Shown: in pieces, positions 43,988 through 53,054 of the stretch | How the letters are laid out: the number at the start of each line of letters is the position of its first letter | How positions within the stretch are numbered: position 1 is the stretch's first letter | Assembly: GCF_020386615.1 (NCBI RefSeq) | Contig: NZ_CP077769.1 | Location: 5,567,501-5,631,500, forward strand | Length of the DNA: 64,000 nt | Direction: 5' to 3' | Origin: Chitinophaga pendula | GTDB taxonomy: Bacteria; Bacteroidota; Bacteroidia; Chitinophagales; Chitinophagaceae | Program-made: the position numbers and the translations under genes | Notes under the pieces: generated by a model | What the model was told of the DNA's origin: nothing | The model's database searches: none | Seen by the model: the letters and a program-made list of their open reading frames with translations, nothing else

Positions 43988-44341
43988 TGAATTAGCTGCC
44001 TGGTAATTATTTGAGATTGTTTTAATGGCATTCGGATACGGGAATGCGGGTGGTTGTTTGTCTTCTGCGCAGCCGGATGTTATTTTTCCTTCCCGGAAGA
44101 GGTAGTCGACTGTTTTTTCGAATATGTGGGAGAGCCATATAACGGCAAAATGCCCGGGGATAGCGGAATTCCATGTATGGCTGCTGCCGGTGCAGGCTTC
44201 TTTTCTGGCGGCCACCCTATAGGCTTGAGCGTTTTGTGTGCCCAGGGTGGTAAGGGTAGCTATGGTGGCTATTAATATGGCCAGGCTGATATGGGTTTTA
44301 GCCTTACTTTTCTTTATTTGGTTCAAATATTTTCTGAACAT
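43982..44341 (-). CDS. Small exported protein of unknown function
   Basis: 119 residues: basic N-terminus (MFRKYLNQIKKSKAKTH) then a hydrophobic stretch (ISLAILIATIATLTTLG) ending QNAQAYR, which looks like an export signal. The rest, with VAARKEACTGSSHTWN and FREGKITSGCAEDKQPP, has two Cys and no known motif. Its stop overlaps the last bases of the convergent antiporter gene. Real gene is likely because of the signal-like start, but no family is recognised. Confidence 0.55.
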   Translation of the reverse strand: MFRKYLNQIKKSKAKTHISLAILIATIATLTTLGTQNAQAYRVAARKEACTGSSHTWNSAIPGHFAVIWLSHIFEKTVDYLFREGKITSGCAEDKQPPAFPYPNAIKTISNNYQAANSL

Positions 44342-44494
44342 AGGTCATTGCTTTATATGCTCTTGTTAGCGAAGGGGGTGCCAAATTATTTAATATTAAT
44401 AATCAATCTTTTACGTTCCTTTCTTACTGATCTATTGTCCGATTTTGATATGTTTATGTTCGTTCCCGTACGCTGGTGTTTTTATCTTGAGGGG

Positions 44495-44548
44495 TAAAAA
44501 AACCAGGGCCGACATAAAAGGAGAGTATCCTTTTCTGCCGGCCCCAGA
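44495..44548 (-). terminator. Rho-independent terminator of the lytic transglycosylase gene
   Basis: CCAGGGCCGACATAAAAGGA (44503-44522) pairs with TCCTTTTCTGCCGGCCCCAG over about 17 bp; a TTTTTTTACC tract follows on the minus strand. Confidence 0.85.
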
Positions 44549-44576
44549 CACTTATTGAAATTTGTCAGATCGTTGC

Positions 44577-45833
44577 CTATTTCTTTTTAGCAGACGTGCT
44601 ACGTTTTTTTCTGGCAGCAGTGGTATGCTTTGTTGTTTTCTTGCTCTTATGGCTGTGGGTAGCGGTAGTTTTCTTTGTGTTCTCGCTAACAGCCGGACGT
44701 TTGGCTGGTGGGGGGAACTTAGATTTATCTGCTGCTACGGCTTTGTCGTCGAGGGTCATTTGTAGTGACTCTTTCAGTATTTCTTCTTTCTGTGCCATGA
44801 AGAGTTTCATCTTCTCCTGTGGTATCCGCAAATCATAGCTATTGTCCGGGCCGGACATTGTTTTGGCGAAGCCTGGGTTGAGGTGGTCGAGTGCGGCCAC
44901 TTCCATGTCCAGTTTCTTAGCGATTGCTTCCAGTTTATACTTACCGCTGATATTAAATTCTACGGTGCTGTATATTTCATCTTCTGTGAGAGCTGCTTTA
45001 GGAGCTTCTGTGGCGATGGCCATAGCGGCATTTTCAGCGGCGCCTACACCGAAGAAGTTGTTGAATCTGTCGAGGATATAACCGGTAGCGACGAATTTGT
45101 ATACGTGGTTGCGGGATTCTGTGGGCAGGAAATACTGCATACCCCAGAAGTCTTCGCGGCCGCTTACTTTCATGGCTTTGAGAACGCCACCGGGTCCGCA
45201 GTTGTATGCGGCTACTACGAGCAGCCAATCGCCGAAGCGGTCATACAATTCGTTGAGGTATTTGGCGGCGGCGATGGTGGATTTGTAGAAGTCTTTGCGT
45301 TCGTCTACTTTTCTACCTACGCTGAGGCCGAAGATCCTGGCTGTACCGGACATGAATTGCCAGGTTCCTACGGCGCCTACTCTGGAGCGTGCGCTGGTGT
45401 TGAAGCTGGATTCGATAACGGCCAGGTATTTCATTTCTTCCGGGATACCATGTTCGCGGAAGATCTTTTCGATCATTACGAAGTAGGGTTCTCCTCTGGA
45501 GACCATTAATTGCAGATGTTGGCTATAGCGGGTGGCGTAGTTGCTTACGTAACCGGCTACGATGTTGTTATTGATCTGCTCATAGACTTTTGCACTGCGG
45601 ATGCTAGAAGGAAGGCTTTCAGCGGCCTTCTTTACCGCTATGGAGGTAGCGGAAGCCCTAACAGTAGTGTCCTTGGGTAACTTCACTTTATGCACCAGGA
45701 TGGATGTATCGGACATTTCCTGTCGTGGTGAAGTTGGGATCCCTTTAGGATTGCTATTGCCTGTGGCCGCGTTCACACTTCCTATTCCCAACGCGGGCAA
45801 CAGCACTAGTAAAAAGATTTTCCTCATACACAT
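44577..45833 (-). CDS. Membrane-bound lytic murein transglycosylase
   Basis: 418 residues (ATG at 45827 is an alternative start two codons in). Signal peptide about 1-25. The SLT domain has catalytic Glu in KYLAVIESSFNTSARS (about residue 141), GAVGTWQFMSGTARIFG, and AAYNCGPGGVLKAM. A C-terminal LysM-like segment (FNISGKYKLEAIAKKLDMEVAALDHLN, with NSYDLRIP) should bind peptidoglycan. The last ~40 residues are rich in Lys, Thr and Ser (KKTTKHTTAARKKRS), possibly for interaction with anionic glycan. Cleaves peptidoglycan between MurNAc and GlcNAc in the periplasm. gatA lies 26 nt upstream on the same strand. Confidence 0.92.
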   Translation of the reverse strand: MCMRKIFLLVLLPALGIGSVNAATGNSNPKGIPTSPRQEMSDTSILVHKVKLPKDTTVRASATSIAVKKAAESLPSSIRSAKVYEQINNNIVAGYVSNYATRYSQHLQLMVSRGEPYFVMIEKIFREHGIPEEMKYLAVIESSFNTSARSRVGAVGTWQFMSGTARIFGLSVGRKVDERKDFYKSTIAAAKYLNELYDRFGDWLLVVAAYNCGPGGVLKAMKVSGREDFWGMQYFLPTESRNHVYKFVATGYILDRFNNFFGVGAAENAAMAIATEAPKAALTEDEIYSTVEFNISGKYKLEAIAKKLDMEVAALDHLNPGFAKTMSGPDNSYDLRIPQEKMKLFMAQKEEILKESLQMTLDDKAVAADKSKFPPPAKRPAVSENTKKTTATHSHKSKKTTKHTTAARKKRSTSAKKK

Positions 45834-45859
45834 ATTGTTTTTTATAAAAAAACAAGTTG

Positions 45860-47305
45860 TTATGCTTGCATATCAACCTGTTTCAGTTGCATTATTTGTT
45901 GTGCGGTGTTCAACAAGCCTGCTTCATCAAACTTCTTTGTGATGATCTGTACACCATAAGGCATTCCGTTCGAGTGCCTGTTCAGCGGTACTGATATTGC
46001 TGGCATACCTGCCAGATTGGCCAATACGGTATAGATATCGGCCAGGTACATCGCTATTGGATCGTTGGTCTTTTCTCCTATCTTAAATGCTGTGGATGGA
46101 ACAGTTGGCATTACTATTGCATCGTATTGTGACAGTATTCCTGTTAATTTATCTACTACCAGTCTTCTTACCTGTTGTGCTTTTGTATAGTAGGCATCGT
46201 AATAGCCTGCGCTTAATACAAAACTTCCCAGCAATATGCGTCGTTTCACTTCCAGTCCGAATCCTTCTGAGCGGCTTTTCTTGTAGAAATCAGCCAGATC
46301 GAGATGGTTTTGTGCGGTTCTGTGTCCGTATTTAACGCCGTCGTAACGGGATAAATTGGAGGAGGCCTCGGCGGTAGTCAGGACATAATATGCCGGGACT
46401 ATGTAGTCGAGGTATTCGAAATCCGCTGCGGTGATGGAGTGGCCAGCGGCCTCCAGCTCTTCAAAGAAATTTAGATATCCCGCTTTCATTTCGGGATCCA
46501 GGCCATTGTGGTGAACGGCATCCCTTAAATACGCTAATTTAAGGGTTTTATTGTGTAAGCCGGTGATATATGTTGGCACTTCTCTTGTGGAGGCGGTGCT
46601 ATCATATTCATCAGGGCCTGCGATCACTTGTAGAACAGCCGCAACATCTGCAATATTCTTGCCAAAAATGCCTATCTGATCAAAAGATGACGCGTAGGCG
46701 ATAAGTCCGTGCCGGGATATTCTGCCGTACGTAGGTTTAAGGCCTACGATGCCGCAAAAATCGGCTGGTTGCCGTACGGAGCCGCCGGTATCGCTACCCA
46801 GGCTGAGGAGGCAGAGATCTGCTTGTACGGCTACTGCGGAGCCACCGGAAGATCCACCCGGTACTCTACTTTCGTCCAGTGCGTTGAGGACGGGACCGTA
46901 AGCGGAGTTTTCGTTGGTGGAGCCCATAGCGAACTCGTCGCAGTTGAGGTTACCTATTATAATAGCGTCGGCGTCCAGGAGTCTTTCTACTGCGGTAGCG
47001 GAGTAGAGGGAGATGAATCCTTTGAGCATATTTGATGCTGCGCTAACGGCATGTCCTTTGTAGCAAATAACGTCTTTGATGCCTATTACTACACCGCCCA
47101 GCGGGCCCAGTTGTTCGCCGGCTTTGATGCGGGCATCGAGGCTGGCGGCACGGGTCAGGGCTTCATCTTCGTATACTTCGAGGTATGCGTTCAGCTGTCT
47201 GGATGCCGCGATGCGGTCCAGGTAGTGCTGTACTATCTCTGTGCAGGTGATGCTGCCGGCGTATAGTGCTTTGTGCAGACCTGTGATGCTACTGAATGCT
47301 GACAA
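45860..47305 (-). CDS. gatA: Asp-tRNA(Asn)/Glu-tRNA(Gln) amidotransferase subunit A
   Basis: 481 residues. Amidase-signature enzyme with catalytic Lys in VVIGIKDVICYKGH (about residue 77), the GGSSGGSAVAV Ser pair (about 152 and 176 region, Ser-cis-Ser), SLGSDTGGSVRQPADFCG and GLKPTYGRISR. Generates ammonia from glutamine and, with GatB and GatC, amidates Glu-tRNA(Gln)/Asp-tRNA(Asn) in the cytoplasm. gatB and gatC are not in the window. The lytic transglycosylase gene follows. Confidence 0.95.
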   Translation of the reverse strand: MSAFSSITGLHKALYAGSITCTEIVQHYLDRIAASRQLNAYLEVYEDEALTRAASLDARIKAGEQLGPLGGVVIGIKDVICYKGHAVSAASNMLKGFISLYSATAVERLLDADAIIIGNLNCDEFAMGSTNENSAYGPVLNALDESRVPGGSSGGSAVAVQADLCLLSLGSDTGGSVRQPADFCGIVGLKPTYGRISRHGLIAYASSFDQIGIFGKNIADVAAVLQVIAGPDEYDSTASTREVPTYITGLHNKTLKLAYLRDAVHHNGLDPEMKAGYLNFFEELEAAGHSITAADFEYLDYIVPAYYVLTTAEASSNLSRYDGVKYGHRTAQNHLDLADFYKKSRSEGFGLEVKRRILLGSFVLSAGYYDAYYTKAQQVRRLVVDKLTGILSQYDAIVMPTVPSTAFKIGEKTNDPIAMYLADIYTVLANLAGMPAISVPLNRHSNGMPYGVQIITKKFDEAGLLNTAQQIMQLKQVDMQA

Positions 47306-47329
47306 GGGCCCTAATTCGGTTAATTTCAG

Positions 47330-47359
47330 AATAAAAATAAAGGGGAATGGCTCCCCTTT
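47330..47359 (-). terminator. Rho-independent terminator after tatA
   Basis: AAAGGGGA (47339-47346) pairs with TCCCCTTT, with ATTTTTATTCTG following on the minus strand; about 110 nt after the tatA stop. Confidence 0.75.
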
Positions 47360-47467
47360 TACTAATTTTTATGTTTTGAGGTGGACATAGGAAGATCAGG
47401 TCTATCATTTAACAGGCCTCTCCTTCTATTCTTTGTTTTCATCCACCGGCAGCTGGTACGCTGCTAC

Positions 47468-47707
47468 TTAGGCGTTTTTCTGAGTATCTGTGGCGGCTGG
47501 GCGCTCTTTGATACCATCTTCAATTTCCTGGCGCACGTTGTTTTTGGCATCGTTGAATTCGCGGATACCTTTACCTAACCCACGCATCAGTTCAGGAATT
47601 TTTCTACCACCGAACAGCAGCAACACTACTAAAGCTATCAAAAGCAGTTCTGTCATACCCAGATCCTGGAACAGTAAAAGTGGAGATTTTACAAAAACAG
47701 CAGTCAT
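47468..47707 (-). CDS. tatA: Twin-arginine translocase TatA/TatE-type subunit
   Basis: 79 residues. One membrane helix ([16 protein letters not shown]) followed by [20 protein letters not shown], the amphipathic helix and F-G-x(2)-K/R-I-P hinge of TatA/TatE, then a charged tail. Forms the protein-conducting part of the Tat pathway for folded proteins. tatC is not in the window. Possible alternative start at residue 18 (MTELLLIA, 47656) would give a more typical TatA length before the helix. A -7-like TATCTTTG (47741-47734) lies upstream without a good -33. Confidence 0.93.
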   Translation of the reverse strand: MTAVFVKSPLLLFQDLGMTELLLIALVVLLLFGGRKIPELMRGLGKGIREFNDAKNNVRQEIEDGIKERPAATDTQKNA

Positions 47708-47819
47708 TTTCTCAATTTTAAAAGTTCAGCTAACAAAGATAGCTTATATATTGGTTATTCATAGCCGAGAAAATTAGTTTAATACTATTTTAAGACGCTG
47801 ATTTTTGATCAAAAATCAA

Positions 47820-47904
47820 AGGAGCGGTTACAGATGAGTTGTCTGTAACTGCTCCTCAGTGCTTTACGGAAATAAAACAAACGGGAGCTGGTGAAGGCTC
47901 CCGT
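47820..47904 (-). terminator. Two tandem terminator hairpins after rplS
   Basis: First hairpin ACGGGAGC/GCTCCCGT (47881-47904) with CCGTTTGTTTTATTTCC following on the minus strand; second AGGAGCGGTTACAGA / TCTGTAACTGCTCCT (47820-47856) with GATTTTTGATC following. Both are after the rplS stop at 47932. Confidence 0.82.
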
Positions 47905-47931
47905 TATCACTAATTTCCCTGTATTTTAATA

Positions 47932-48279
47932 CTAAACCCTTTTCTCTTTAATACGGGCTGCTTTACCGGCGCGTTCACGCAGGTAGAACAGTCTTGCTCT
48001 TCTCACCTTACCTACTTTATTCAGTACGATAGAATCGATGTTAGGTGAAAATAAGGGGAACACTCTTTCCACCCCTACTCCATCAGAGATCTTTCTTACG
48101 GTAAAGGACACGGTAGCGCCGTTACCTTGGATCTTTAATACATCACCCTTGAAGGACTGGATTCTCTCCTTGTTACCTTCCACAATTTTATAGTTAACGG
48201 TAACGTTGTCACCGGCTTTAAACTTCGGGTATTGCTTTTTAGCAGTCAACTGCTCGTGAACAAAAGAAATAGCGTTCAT
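47932..48279 (-). CDS. rplS: 50S ribosomal protein L19
   Basis: 115 residues, standard size. Contains [32 protein letters not shown], the conserved L19 fold, and [21 protein letters not shown] at the end. Located at the 30S-50S interface. Last gene of the ffh-rpsP-rimM-trmD-rplS block, with its own promoter candidate at 48302-48333. Confidence 0.97.
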   Translation of the reverse strand: MNAISFVHEQLTAKKQYPKFKAGDNVTVNYKIVEGNKERIQSFKGDVLKIQGNGATVSFTVRKISDGVGVERVFPLFSPNIDSIVLNKVGKVRRARLFYLRERAGKAARIKEKRV

Positions 48280-48301
48280 CTTTCAAATATTTAAGGGAGT
48301 G

Positions 48302-48333
48302 CAAAAGTAACCTATCCTTCAACAAATTCCAAA
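48302..48333 (-). promoter_or_regulatory. Candidate promoter of rplS
   Basis: On the minus strand TTTG (48333-48330), 20 nt, TACTTTTG (48309-48302), perfect boxes. Transcript start about 48296, 17 nt before the ATG. Confidence 0.72.
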
Positions 48334-48425
48334 TAAAGCGGCGGGTAATTCTGCATAATTATTATAACTGTCTCATTATCAGCAAAATTTTTACCTATAT
48401 ATATTTTTGCTTTATGAGTTGATTT

Positions 48426-49100
48426 TTAGTGTAAAAGGTCGGGGCGTCGTTGTTTGGTTCGTTCCAGGGCTTTTTCGTGGCGCCAGTCGTCGATTTTTTT
48501 GTGATCGCCGCTGAGCAGTACTTCCGGCACTTTCCAGCCGCGGAATTCTTCGGGGCGGGTGTATACGGGAGGTGCCAGCAGGTTGTCCTGGAAGGAGTCG
48601 AACAAGGCGGATGTTTCGTCGTTGAGTACGCCAGGCAGGAGGCGGCCGATGGCGTCGACGAGTACGGCAGCTGCGAGTTCTCCGCCGGAGAGGACGAAAT
48701 CGCCGATGGATATTTCCATGGTGACGAAGTGTTCGCGGATGCGTTCGTCGATGCCTTTATAGTGTCCGCAGATCATCAGCAGGTTTCCTTTGAGGGATAG
48801 CTGGTTGGCCATGCGTTGGTTGAGGGTATTGCCATCGGGGGTGAGATAGATGATCTCATCGTAGGTGACTTGTGACTGGAGGTGTTCGATGGCTTTGACC
48901 ATGGGTTCGAGCATCATGACCATGCCTGCGCCGCCCCCGAACTGGTAGTCATCTACCTGTTGGTGTTTCAGGGTAGAGAATTCCCGGAGGTGGTGTACGT
49001 GTACTTCCAGTAATCCTTTTTGTTGTGCCCGTTTCATGATGGAATGGGAAAGGGGGCTTTCCAGTAATTCCGGCAGTACGGTAATAATATCTATCCGCAT
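48426..49100 (-). CDS. trmD: tRNA (guanine37-N1)-methyltransferase
   Basis: 224 residues, normal size. SPOUT methyltransferase that makes m1G37 in tRNAs reading CNN codons. Signatures: [53 protein letters not shown] and [20 protein letters not shown] (the knot with the AdoMet site). It follows rimM by 21 nt and precedes rplS, matching the E. coli order. Confidence 0.97.
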   Translation of the reverse strand: MRIDIITVLPELLESPLSHSIMKRAQQKGLLEVHVHHLREFSTLKHQQVDDYQFGGGAGMVMMLEPMVKAIEHLQSQVTYDEIIYLTPDGNTLNQRMANQLSLKGNLLMICGHYKGIDERIREHFVTMEISIGDFVLSGGELAAAVLVDAIGRLLPGVLNDETSALFDSFQDNLLAPPVYTRPEEFRGWKVPEVLLSGDHKKIDDWRHEKALERTKQRRPDLLH

Positions 49101-49121
49101 GTTGTTTGTCAGATTGTCTGT

Positions 49122-49646
49122 TTAGCTATTCAAGTATATATCCAGCAGCCCTTCGGGCAGGTTGACAATTACCAGTTGTTGTTTTTTATCGACTTTGACG
49201 AGGGACTGTTCGTTGAGTGGCAGCAGGGCTTCTTTGTCCTGGATGGTCACTTTAGCCAGTACCTGGAGGGGCATTTCGATGACTTCTTCGATAATTCCGA
49301 GGAGGCCGAGCTGTTGGTCTTCTACGGTATATCCCAGTAGTGACAGGGGGGCGGCGGCGGCGGCCTGTTGTTTAAAATCGGATTCGGCGAGGTATACGGT
49401 TGTTTGCGTCAGTTTTTGTGCCATCTCTTTGCTGTCGATGCCTTCGAGTTTGATATAGGTCTGGGTGACGTCTTTGGCGGTTGTTTTCTGCAGGAAATAG
49501 GGGATGAAGCTATCTCTGCGTTCTTCGAGGAAAATGGCCTCTACGCCTTTGAGGGTTGTTTTTTTACCCAGGCTGTGTTTGAGGATCAATTCGCCTTGCA
49601 GGCCGAAGGTAGCGACTATCTTTCCTATGCTGAAGTAATTGTTCAT
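49122..49646 (-). CDS. rimM: Ribosome maturation factor RimM
   Basis: 174 residues. N-terminal RimM domain (SIGKIVATFGLQGELILKHS, FIPYFLQ, YIKLEGIDSKEMAQKL) and a C-terminal PRC-barrel domain (LLGYTVEDQQLGLLGIIEEV, ALLPLNEQSLVKVD). Assists assembly of the 30S head with S19. Between rpsP and rimM a strong hairpin (49691-49720) may set their relative levels. Confidence 0.95.
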   Translation of the reverse strand: MNNYFSIGKIVATFGLQGELILKHSLGKKTTLKGVEAIFLEERRDSFIPYFLQKTTAKDVTQTYIKLEGIDSKEMAQKLTQTTVYLAESDFKQQAAAAAPLSLLGYTVEDQQLGLLGIIEEVIEMPLQVLAKVTIQDKEALLPLNEQSLVKVDKKQQLVIVNLPEGLLDIYLNS

Positions 49647-49680
49647 GCGGTCACGTTGGGCTATGAGGTAGCTATTAAGT

Positions 49681-49720
49681 AAAAAAGAAAGAGGAAATAT
49701 CTGCAGGCAGACATTTCCTC
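49681..49720 (-). terminator. Hairpin between rpsP and rimM
   Basis: GAGGAAAT (49691-49698) with ATTTCCTC (49713-49720), inner TCTGC/GCAGA pairing; TTTCTTTTTTACTTA follows on the minus strand. Located 22 nt after the rpsP stop; probably a partial terminator or processing site. Confidence 0.7.
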
Positions 49721-49742
49721 TTCAATATGTTTGGTCAAAAGA

Positions 49743-50198
49743 TTATGCATCTTCGCCTTCTGCTGCAGGAGCGCTAGGAGCTGCCGGAGCATCTTCTACT
49801 TTTCTTACAACAGGCTGAGCTATTCTAGCTTTTTTGTGAGAATCGCGGCGTGCAGCGACTTTCTGCTCGTGTTCGGCTTGCCATTGCTCAAATTTCTGGT
49901 AGGCAACGGGCTCATCGAACAGGCCGAGTTTCACGCCTCTCAGGAGGTGTTTCAGGTATAATACACCTTTGAAAGAGAGGATCCTTCTAACTGTGTCAGT
50001 AGGCTGAGCACCTTTCTGTAACCAGCGGAGTGCCTTTTGGGTATCTATGTTGATAGATGCCGGAACAGTTAAAGGGTTGTAGGTACCGATCTTTTGGATG
50101 AATTTACCATCACGGGGCGCACGTGCATCGGCTACAACAATAAAATAGAATGGTCTCTTCTTAGCGCCATGTCTCTGTAATCTGATCTTTACTGGCAT
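49743..50198 (-). CDS. rpsP: 30S ribosomal protein S16
   Basis: 151 residues, longer than E. coli S16 (about 82). The first 80 residues are S16 ([45 protein letters not shown]). The C-terminal extension is charged then Pro/Ala-rich, ending APAAEGEDA; such extensions are common in Bacteroidota. First ribosomal gene in the block, with a perfect promoter just upstream. Confidence 0.96.
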   Translation of the reverse strand: MPVKIRLQRHGAKKRPFYFIVVADARAPRDGKFIQKIGTYNPLTVPASINIDTQKALRWLQKGAQPTDTVRRILSFKGVLYLKHLLRGVKLGLFDEPVAYQKFEQWQAEHEQKVAARRDSHKKARIAQPVVRKVEDAPAAPSAPAAEGEDA

Positions 50199-50249
50199 AA
50201 ATAAGTCGAATTATTTGTTGCGAGTTAAAAAATAATTTTAATAGGGTTG

Positions 50250-50280
50250 CAAATGTAAAGCATAAAATGAAAATGTCAAA
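50250..50280 (-). promoter_or_regulatory. Promoter of rpsP
   Basis: On the minus strand TTTG (50280-50277), 19 nt, TACATTTG (50257-50250); perfect boxes. Transcript start about 50244, 46 nt before the ATG. Confidence 0.78.
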
Positions 50281-50329
50281 ATATTTATGTATTTGCCCGC
50301 TGGTGGCGGGATTTCATTATTGAAATGGC

Positions 50330-51655
50330 TTACCGGCCTAAGGATTTGAGGCCTTTTCCGCTTGCGCCGAACTTATTCATCATTTTCATCATTTGGCGCA
50401 TTTGGTCGAATTGTTTCATAAACTGGTTGACATCCTGGATTTGTTTGCCTGCACCTGCGGCGATGCGGCGGCGGCGGCCCCCGTCGATGAGATCGGGGTT
50501 GGCTCTTTCCTGGGGAGTCATGGAGTTGATCATGGCTTCGATGCCTTTAAAGGCATCGTCGCTGATATCGATATCTTTGATAGCCTTTCCGACGCCGGGG
50601 ATCATGCCCATGAGGTCTTTGAGGTTACCCATTTTTTTAATTTGCTGGAGTTGTTCTCTGAAGTCTTCGAAGTCGAATTGGTTTTGGCGGATTTTTTTCT
50701 CCAGTTTTTTGGCCTGTTCTTCATTGAACTGGGCCTGGGCGCGTTCTACCAGGGTGGTGATATCCCCCATCCCTAATATACGCTGGGCCATACGTTCGGG
50801 ATAGAACACATCGAGGGTGTCCAATTTTTCCCCCATGCTGACGAACATGATGGGTTTTTCGACGGTATAGCGGATGGTGAGGGCGGCTCCACCTCTGGTA
50901 TCACCATCTAGTTTGGTGAGTACGACGCCGGTGAAGTCAAGTCTTTCGTTGAAAGCTTTGGCGGTATTAACGGCATCCTGTCCTGTCATGGAGTCTACGA
51001 CGAAGAGGATACCGGTTGGTTTTACGGCGGATTTGATGTTGGCGACCTCGGTCATCATGGCTTCATCTACGGCGAGACGGCCGGCGGTATCGATGATGAT
51101 GACGTTGTTACCGTTCTGTTTGGCTTGTTTGATCGCATTTTCGGCGATCTGTACGGCATCTTTAGTTTCGGGTTCGCTGTATACTTCGACGTCGATCTGG
51201 CCTCCGAGTACTTTCAGTTGATCTATCGCTGCGGGGCGGTAGATATCTGCGGCTACGAGGAGGGGTTTCTTTCCTTTTTTGGATTTGAGGAAGCTGGCGA
51301 GTTTGCCGGAGAAGGTGGTTTTACCGGAACCTTGCAGCCCTGCGATGAGTATGATAGCTGGGTTTACTTTCAGATCGAGTTCTGCTTCTGTGCCGCCCAT
51401 GAGTTCGGCCAGTTCATCTTTTACGATCTTGACCATGAGTTGGCCTGGGGAGATGGCGGTAATTACTTTTTCGCCCAGGGCTTTATCCTTTACTCTATCG
51501 GTAAATTCTTTGGCTATTTTGTAGTTAACATCCGCATCTACCAGTGCGCGGCGGATCTCTTTTACGGTAGTGGCCACGTTGATTTCACTGATCCGTCCTT
51601 CTCCTTTCAGCTGTTTAAACGCTGAATCGAGCCTCTCTGATAATGATTCAAACAT
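50330..51655 (-). CDS. ffh: Signal recognition particle GTPase Ffh
   Basis: 441 residues. NG domain: P-loop GLQGSGKTT (about residue 106), ADIYRPAAIDQLK, DTAGRLAVDE, TKLDGDTRGGAAL. Methionine-rich M domain about 300-441 (MGNLKDLMGMIPGVGK, DLIDGGRRRRIAAGAG, QFDQMRQMMKMMNKFG) binding 4.5S RNA and signal sequences. Directs membrane proteins to the Sec translocon. First gene of the conserved block on the minus strand, 131 nt upstream of rpsP. Confidence 0.97.
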   Translation of the reverse strand: MFESLSERLDSAFKQLKGEGRISEINVATTVKEIRRALVDADVNYKIAKEFTDRVKDKALGEKVITAISPGQLMVKIVKDELAELMGGTEAELDLKVNPAIILIAGLQGSGKTTFSGKLASFLKSKKGKKPLLVAADIYRPAAIDQLKVLGGQIDVEVYSEPETKDAVQIAENAIKQAKQNGNNVIIIDTAGRLAVDEAMMTEVANIKSAVKPTGILFVVDSMTGQDAVNTAKAFNERLDFTGVVLTKLDGDTRGGAALTIRYTVEKPIMFVSMGEKLDTLDVFYPERMAQRILGMGDITTLVERAQAQFNEEQAKKLEKKIRQNQFDFEDFREQLQQIKKMGNLKDLMGMIPGVGKAIKDIDISDDAFKGIEAMINSMTPQERANPDLIDGGRRRRIAAGAGKQIQDVNQFMKQFDQMRQMMKMMNKFGASGKGLKSLGR

Positions 51656-51725
51656 TATTTGTCAGTTAGTTTTTAGGTGTGTTATTGGTTATGGGGGGAT
51701 TATCCCTTCATAAGCCGGGAAACAA

Positions 51726-51757
51726 AAATGGTGAATATCCTGGAATATTCACCATTT
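51726..51757 (-). terminator. Rho-independent terminator of the primary sigma gene
   Basis: AAATGGTGAATAT (51726-51738) pairs perfectly with ATATTCACCATTT (51745-51757); on the minus strand TTTTTGTTTCC follows. About 50 nt after the sigma gene stop, before ffh. Confidence 0.85.
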
Positions 51758-51808
51758 GGGCTACAAAAATATATTTTTTAGCGAAATAATCTCAAGGGAG
51801 AGTGGTTA

Positions 51809-52678
51809 TCAGCTACCGAGATAGTTGCGCAGCAGTTTGCTGCGGGAGGTAGTTCTGAGTTTAGTGATTGCCTTGTCTTTGATCTGCCTTACGCGTTCTC
51901 TGGTGAGGCCGAATTTCTCGCCGATATCTTCGAGGGACATGGGGTGTTCTACGGCGATGCCGAAGTACAGGATGATCACATCTTTCTGGCGGTCGGTGAG
52001 TGTGGACAAGGATCTTTCTATTTCCCGGCGCAGGGAGTCGTGGTGGTCCAGTTCTTCGTCTGCGTTAACGGCGTTTGGATTGGCGAGTACGTCTAGCAAG
52101 CTGTTGTCTTCGCCATCGATGAAGGGCGCGTCCATGGAAACGTGGCGGGCAGCTACACCGAGGGTGGCTTCTACCTCTTCTGTGTTGATTTCGAGGATAG
52201 TGGCCAGTTCATCCGGGGAAGGTTCTCTTTCGAATTCCTGTTCGAGCTGGGAGTATGCTTTGCTGATCTTATTGCTGAGGCCCACTTTATTGAGTGGGAG
52301 GCGTACGATGCGGGATTGTTCGGCCAGTGCCTGGAGGATGGATTGACGGATCCACCATACGGCGTAGGAGATGAATTTGAATCCTCTTGTTTCGTCAAAG
52401 CGTTGGGCAGCTTTAATCAGACCGAGGTTTCCTTCATTGATGAGATCACTGAGGGAGAGGCCTTGGTTCTGATACTGTTTGGCCACTGACACTACAAAGC
52501 GAAGGTTTGCTTTTGTCAGCTTTTCCAATGCGCGCTGATCGCCTTGTTTGATTCTGATCGCCAGATTCACTTCCTCCTCTGGTGTGATTAAATCCACCTT
52601 ACCGATTTCCTGCAAGTACTTTTCCAGGGATTGTGATTCCCTGTTTGTGATGGATTTAGTGATTTTGAGTTGGCGCAT
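51809..52678 (-). CDS. rpoD: Primary sigma-70 factor, Bacteroidota type
   Basis: 289 residues from ATG 52678; an upstream in-frame ATG (52741) lies at the predicted -7 box and is rejected. Region 1.1 is absent, as in the primary sigma of Bacteroidota. Region 1.2/2: [76 protein letters not shown]; region 3 and region 4 ([39 protein letters not shown]). Recognises the TTTG/TAnnTTTG promoters found across this window. Confidence 0.95.
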   Translation of the reverse strand: MRQLKITKSITNRESQSLEKYLQEIGKVDLITPEEEVNLAIRIKQGDQRALEKLTKANLRFVVSVAKQYQNQGLSLSDLINEGNLGLIKAAQRFDETRGFKFISYAVWWIRQSILQALAEQSRIVRLPLNKVGLSNKISKAYSQLEQEFEREPSPDELATILEINTEEVEATLGVAARHVSMDAPFIDGEDNSLLDVLANPNAVNADEELDHHDSLRREIERSLSTLTDRQKDVIILYFGIAVEHPMSLEDIGEKFGLTRERVRQIKDKAITKLRTTSRSKLLRNYLGS

Positions 52679-52738
52679 TGACATAGTGTCGGAACAGTTA
52701 CAGGTTATTAAAAAGTTACCTTTTTGATGAATGCCTGA

Positions 52739-52769
52739 CAAAAATAAGTTTTTTTAGATAGTGCCCAAA
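52739..52769 (-). promoter_or_regulatory. Promoter of the primary sigma gene
   Basis: On the minus strand TTTG (52769-52766), 19 nt, TATTTTTG (52746-52739). Transcript start about 52733, 55 nt before the chosen ATG. Confidence 0.7.
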
Positions 52770-52982
52770 AAAAATAATTGGTTATTAAATCGTTTTCAAA
52801 TTAAATCGATTGTTAATGCACGTACCTAGTCTAAAAACGCACCAGCATGGGCTTTTCGTATAATGAAGTGTAGTCACAACACTTATGTAGCAGCTGGATA
52901 TTAATTAAAAAAATAATAATATAATGTTTTTTAACCCGTTAGCGGAAAGATTAGGCGATCTTAAAAAAAAGCGTTAAATTAT

Positions 52983-53012
52983 TTTGATAGAATAAATATT
53001 TTTCTATAATTG
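52983..53012 (+). promoter_or_regulatory. Candidate promoter of the START-like gene
   Basis: TTTG (52983-52986), 18 nt, TATAATTG (53005-53012), one base off the -7 consensus; 42 nt before the ATG. Confidence 0.5.
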
Positions 53013-53054
53013 CAGCCGGATGATGATGAATTTGATTTACTAATTAATTGAGCG

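Larger units (their letters stand above)
52679..53054. other. Intergenic region between the sigma gene and the START-like gene
   Basis: 376 nt, very AT-rich, between divergent genes. Holds the sigma promoter (52739-52769), a candidate promoter for the START-like gene (52983-53012), and a weak inverted repeat AAGTGT...ACACTT near 52866-52884. Nothing else visible. Confidence 0.6.

Noticed and set aside
52679..52741. Upstream ATG as the start of the primary sigma gene
   Set aside because: It overlaps the predicted -7 box, and the N-terminal 21 residues are not part of the family.
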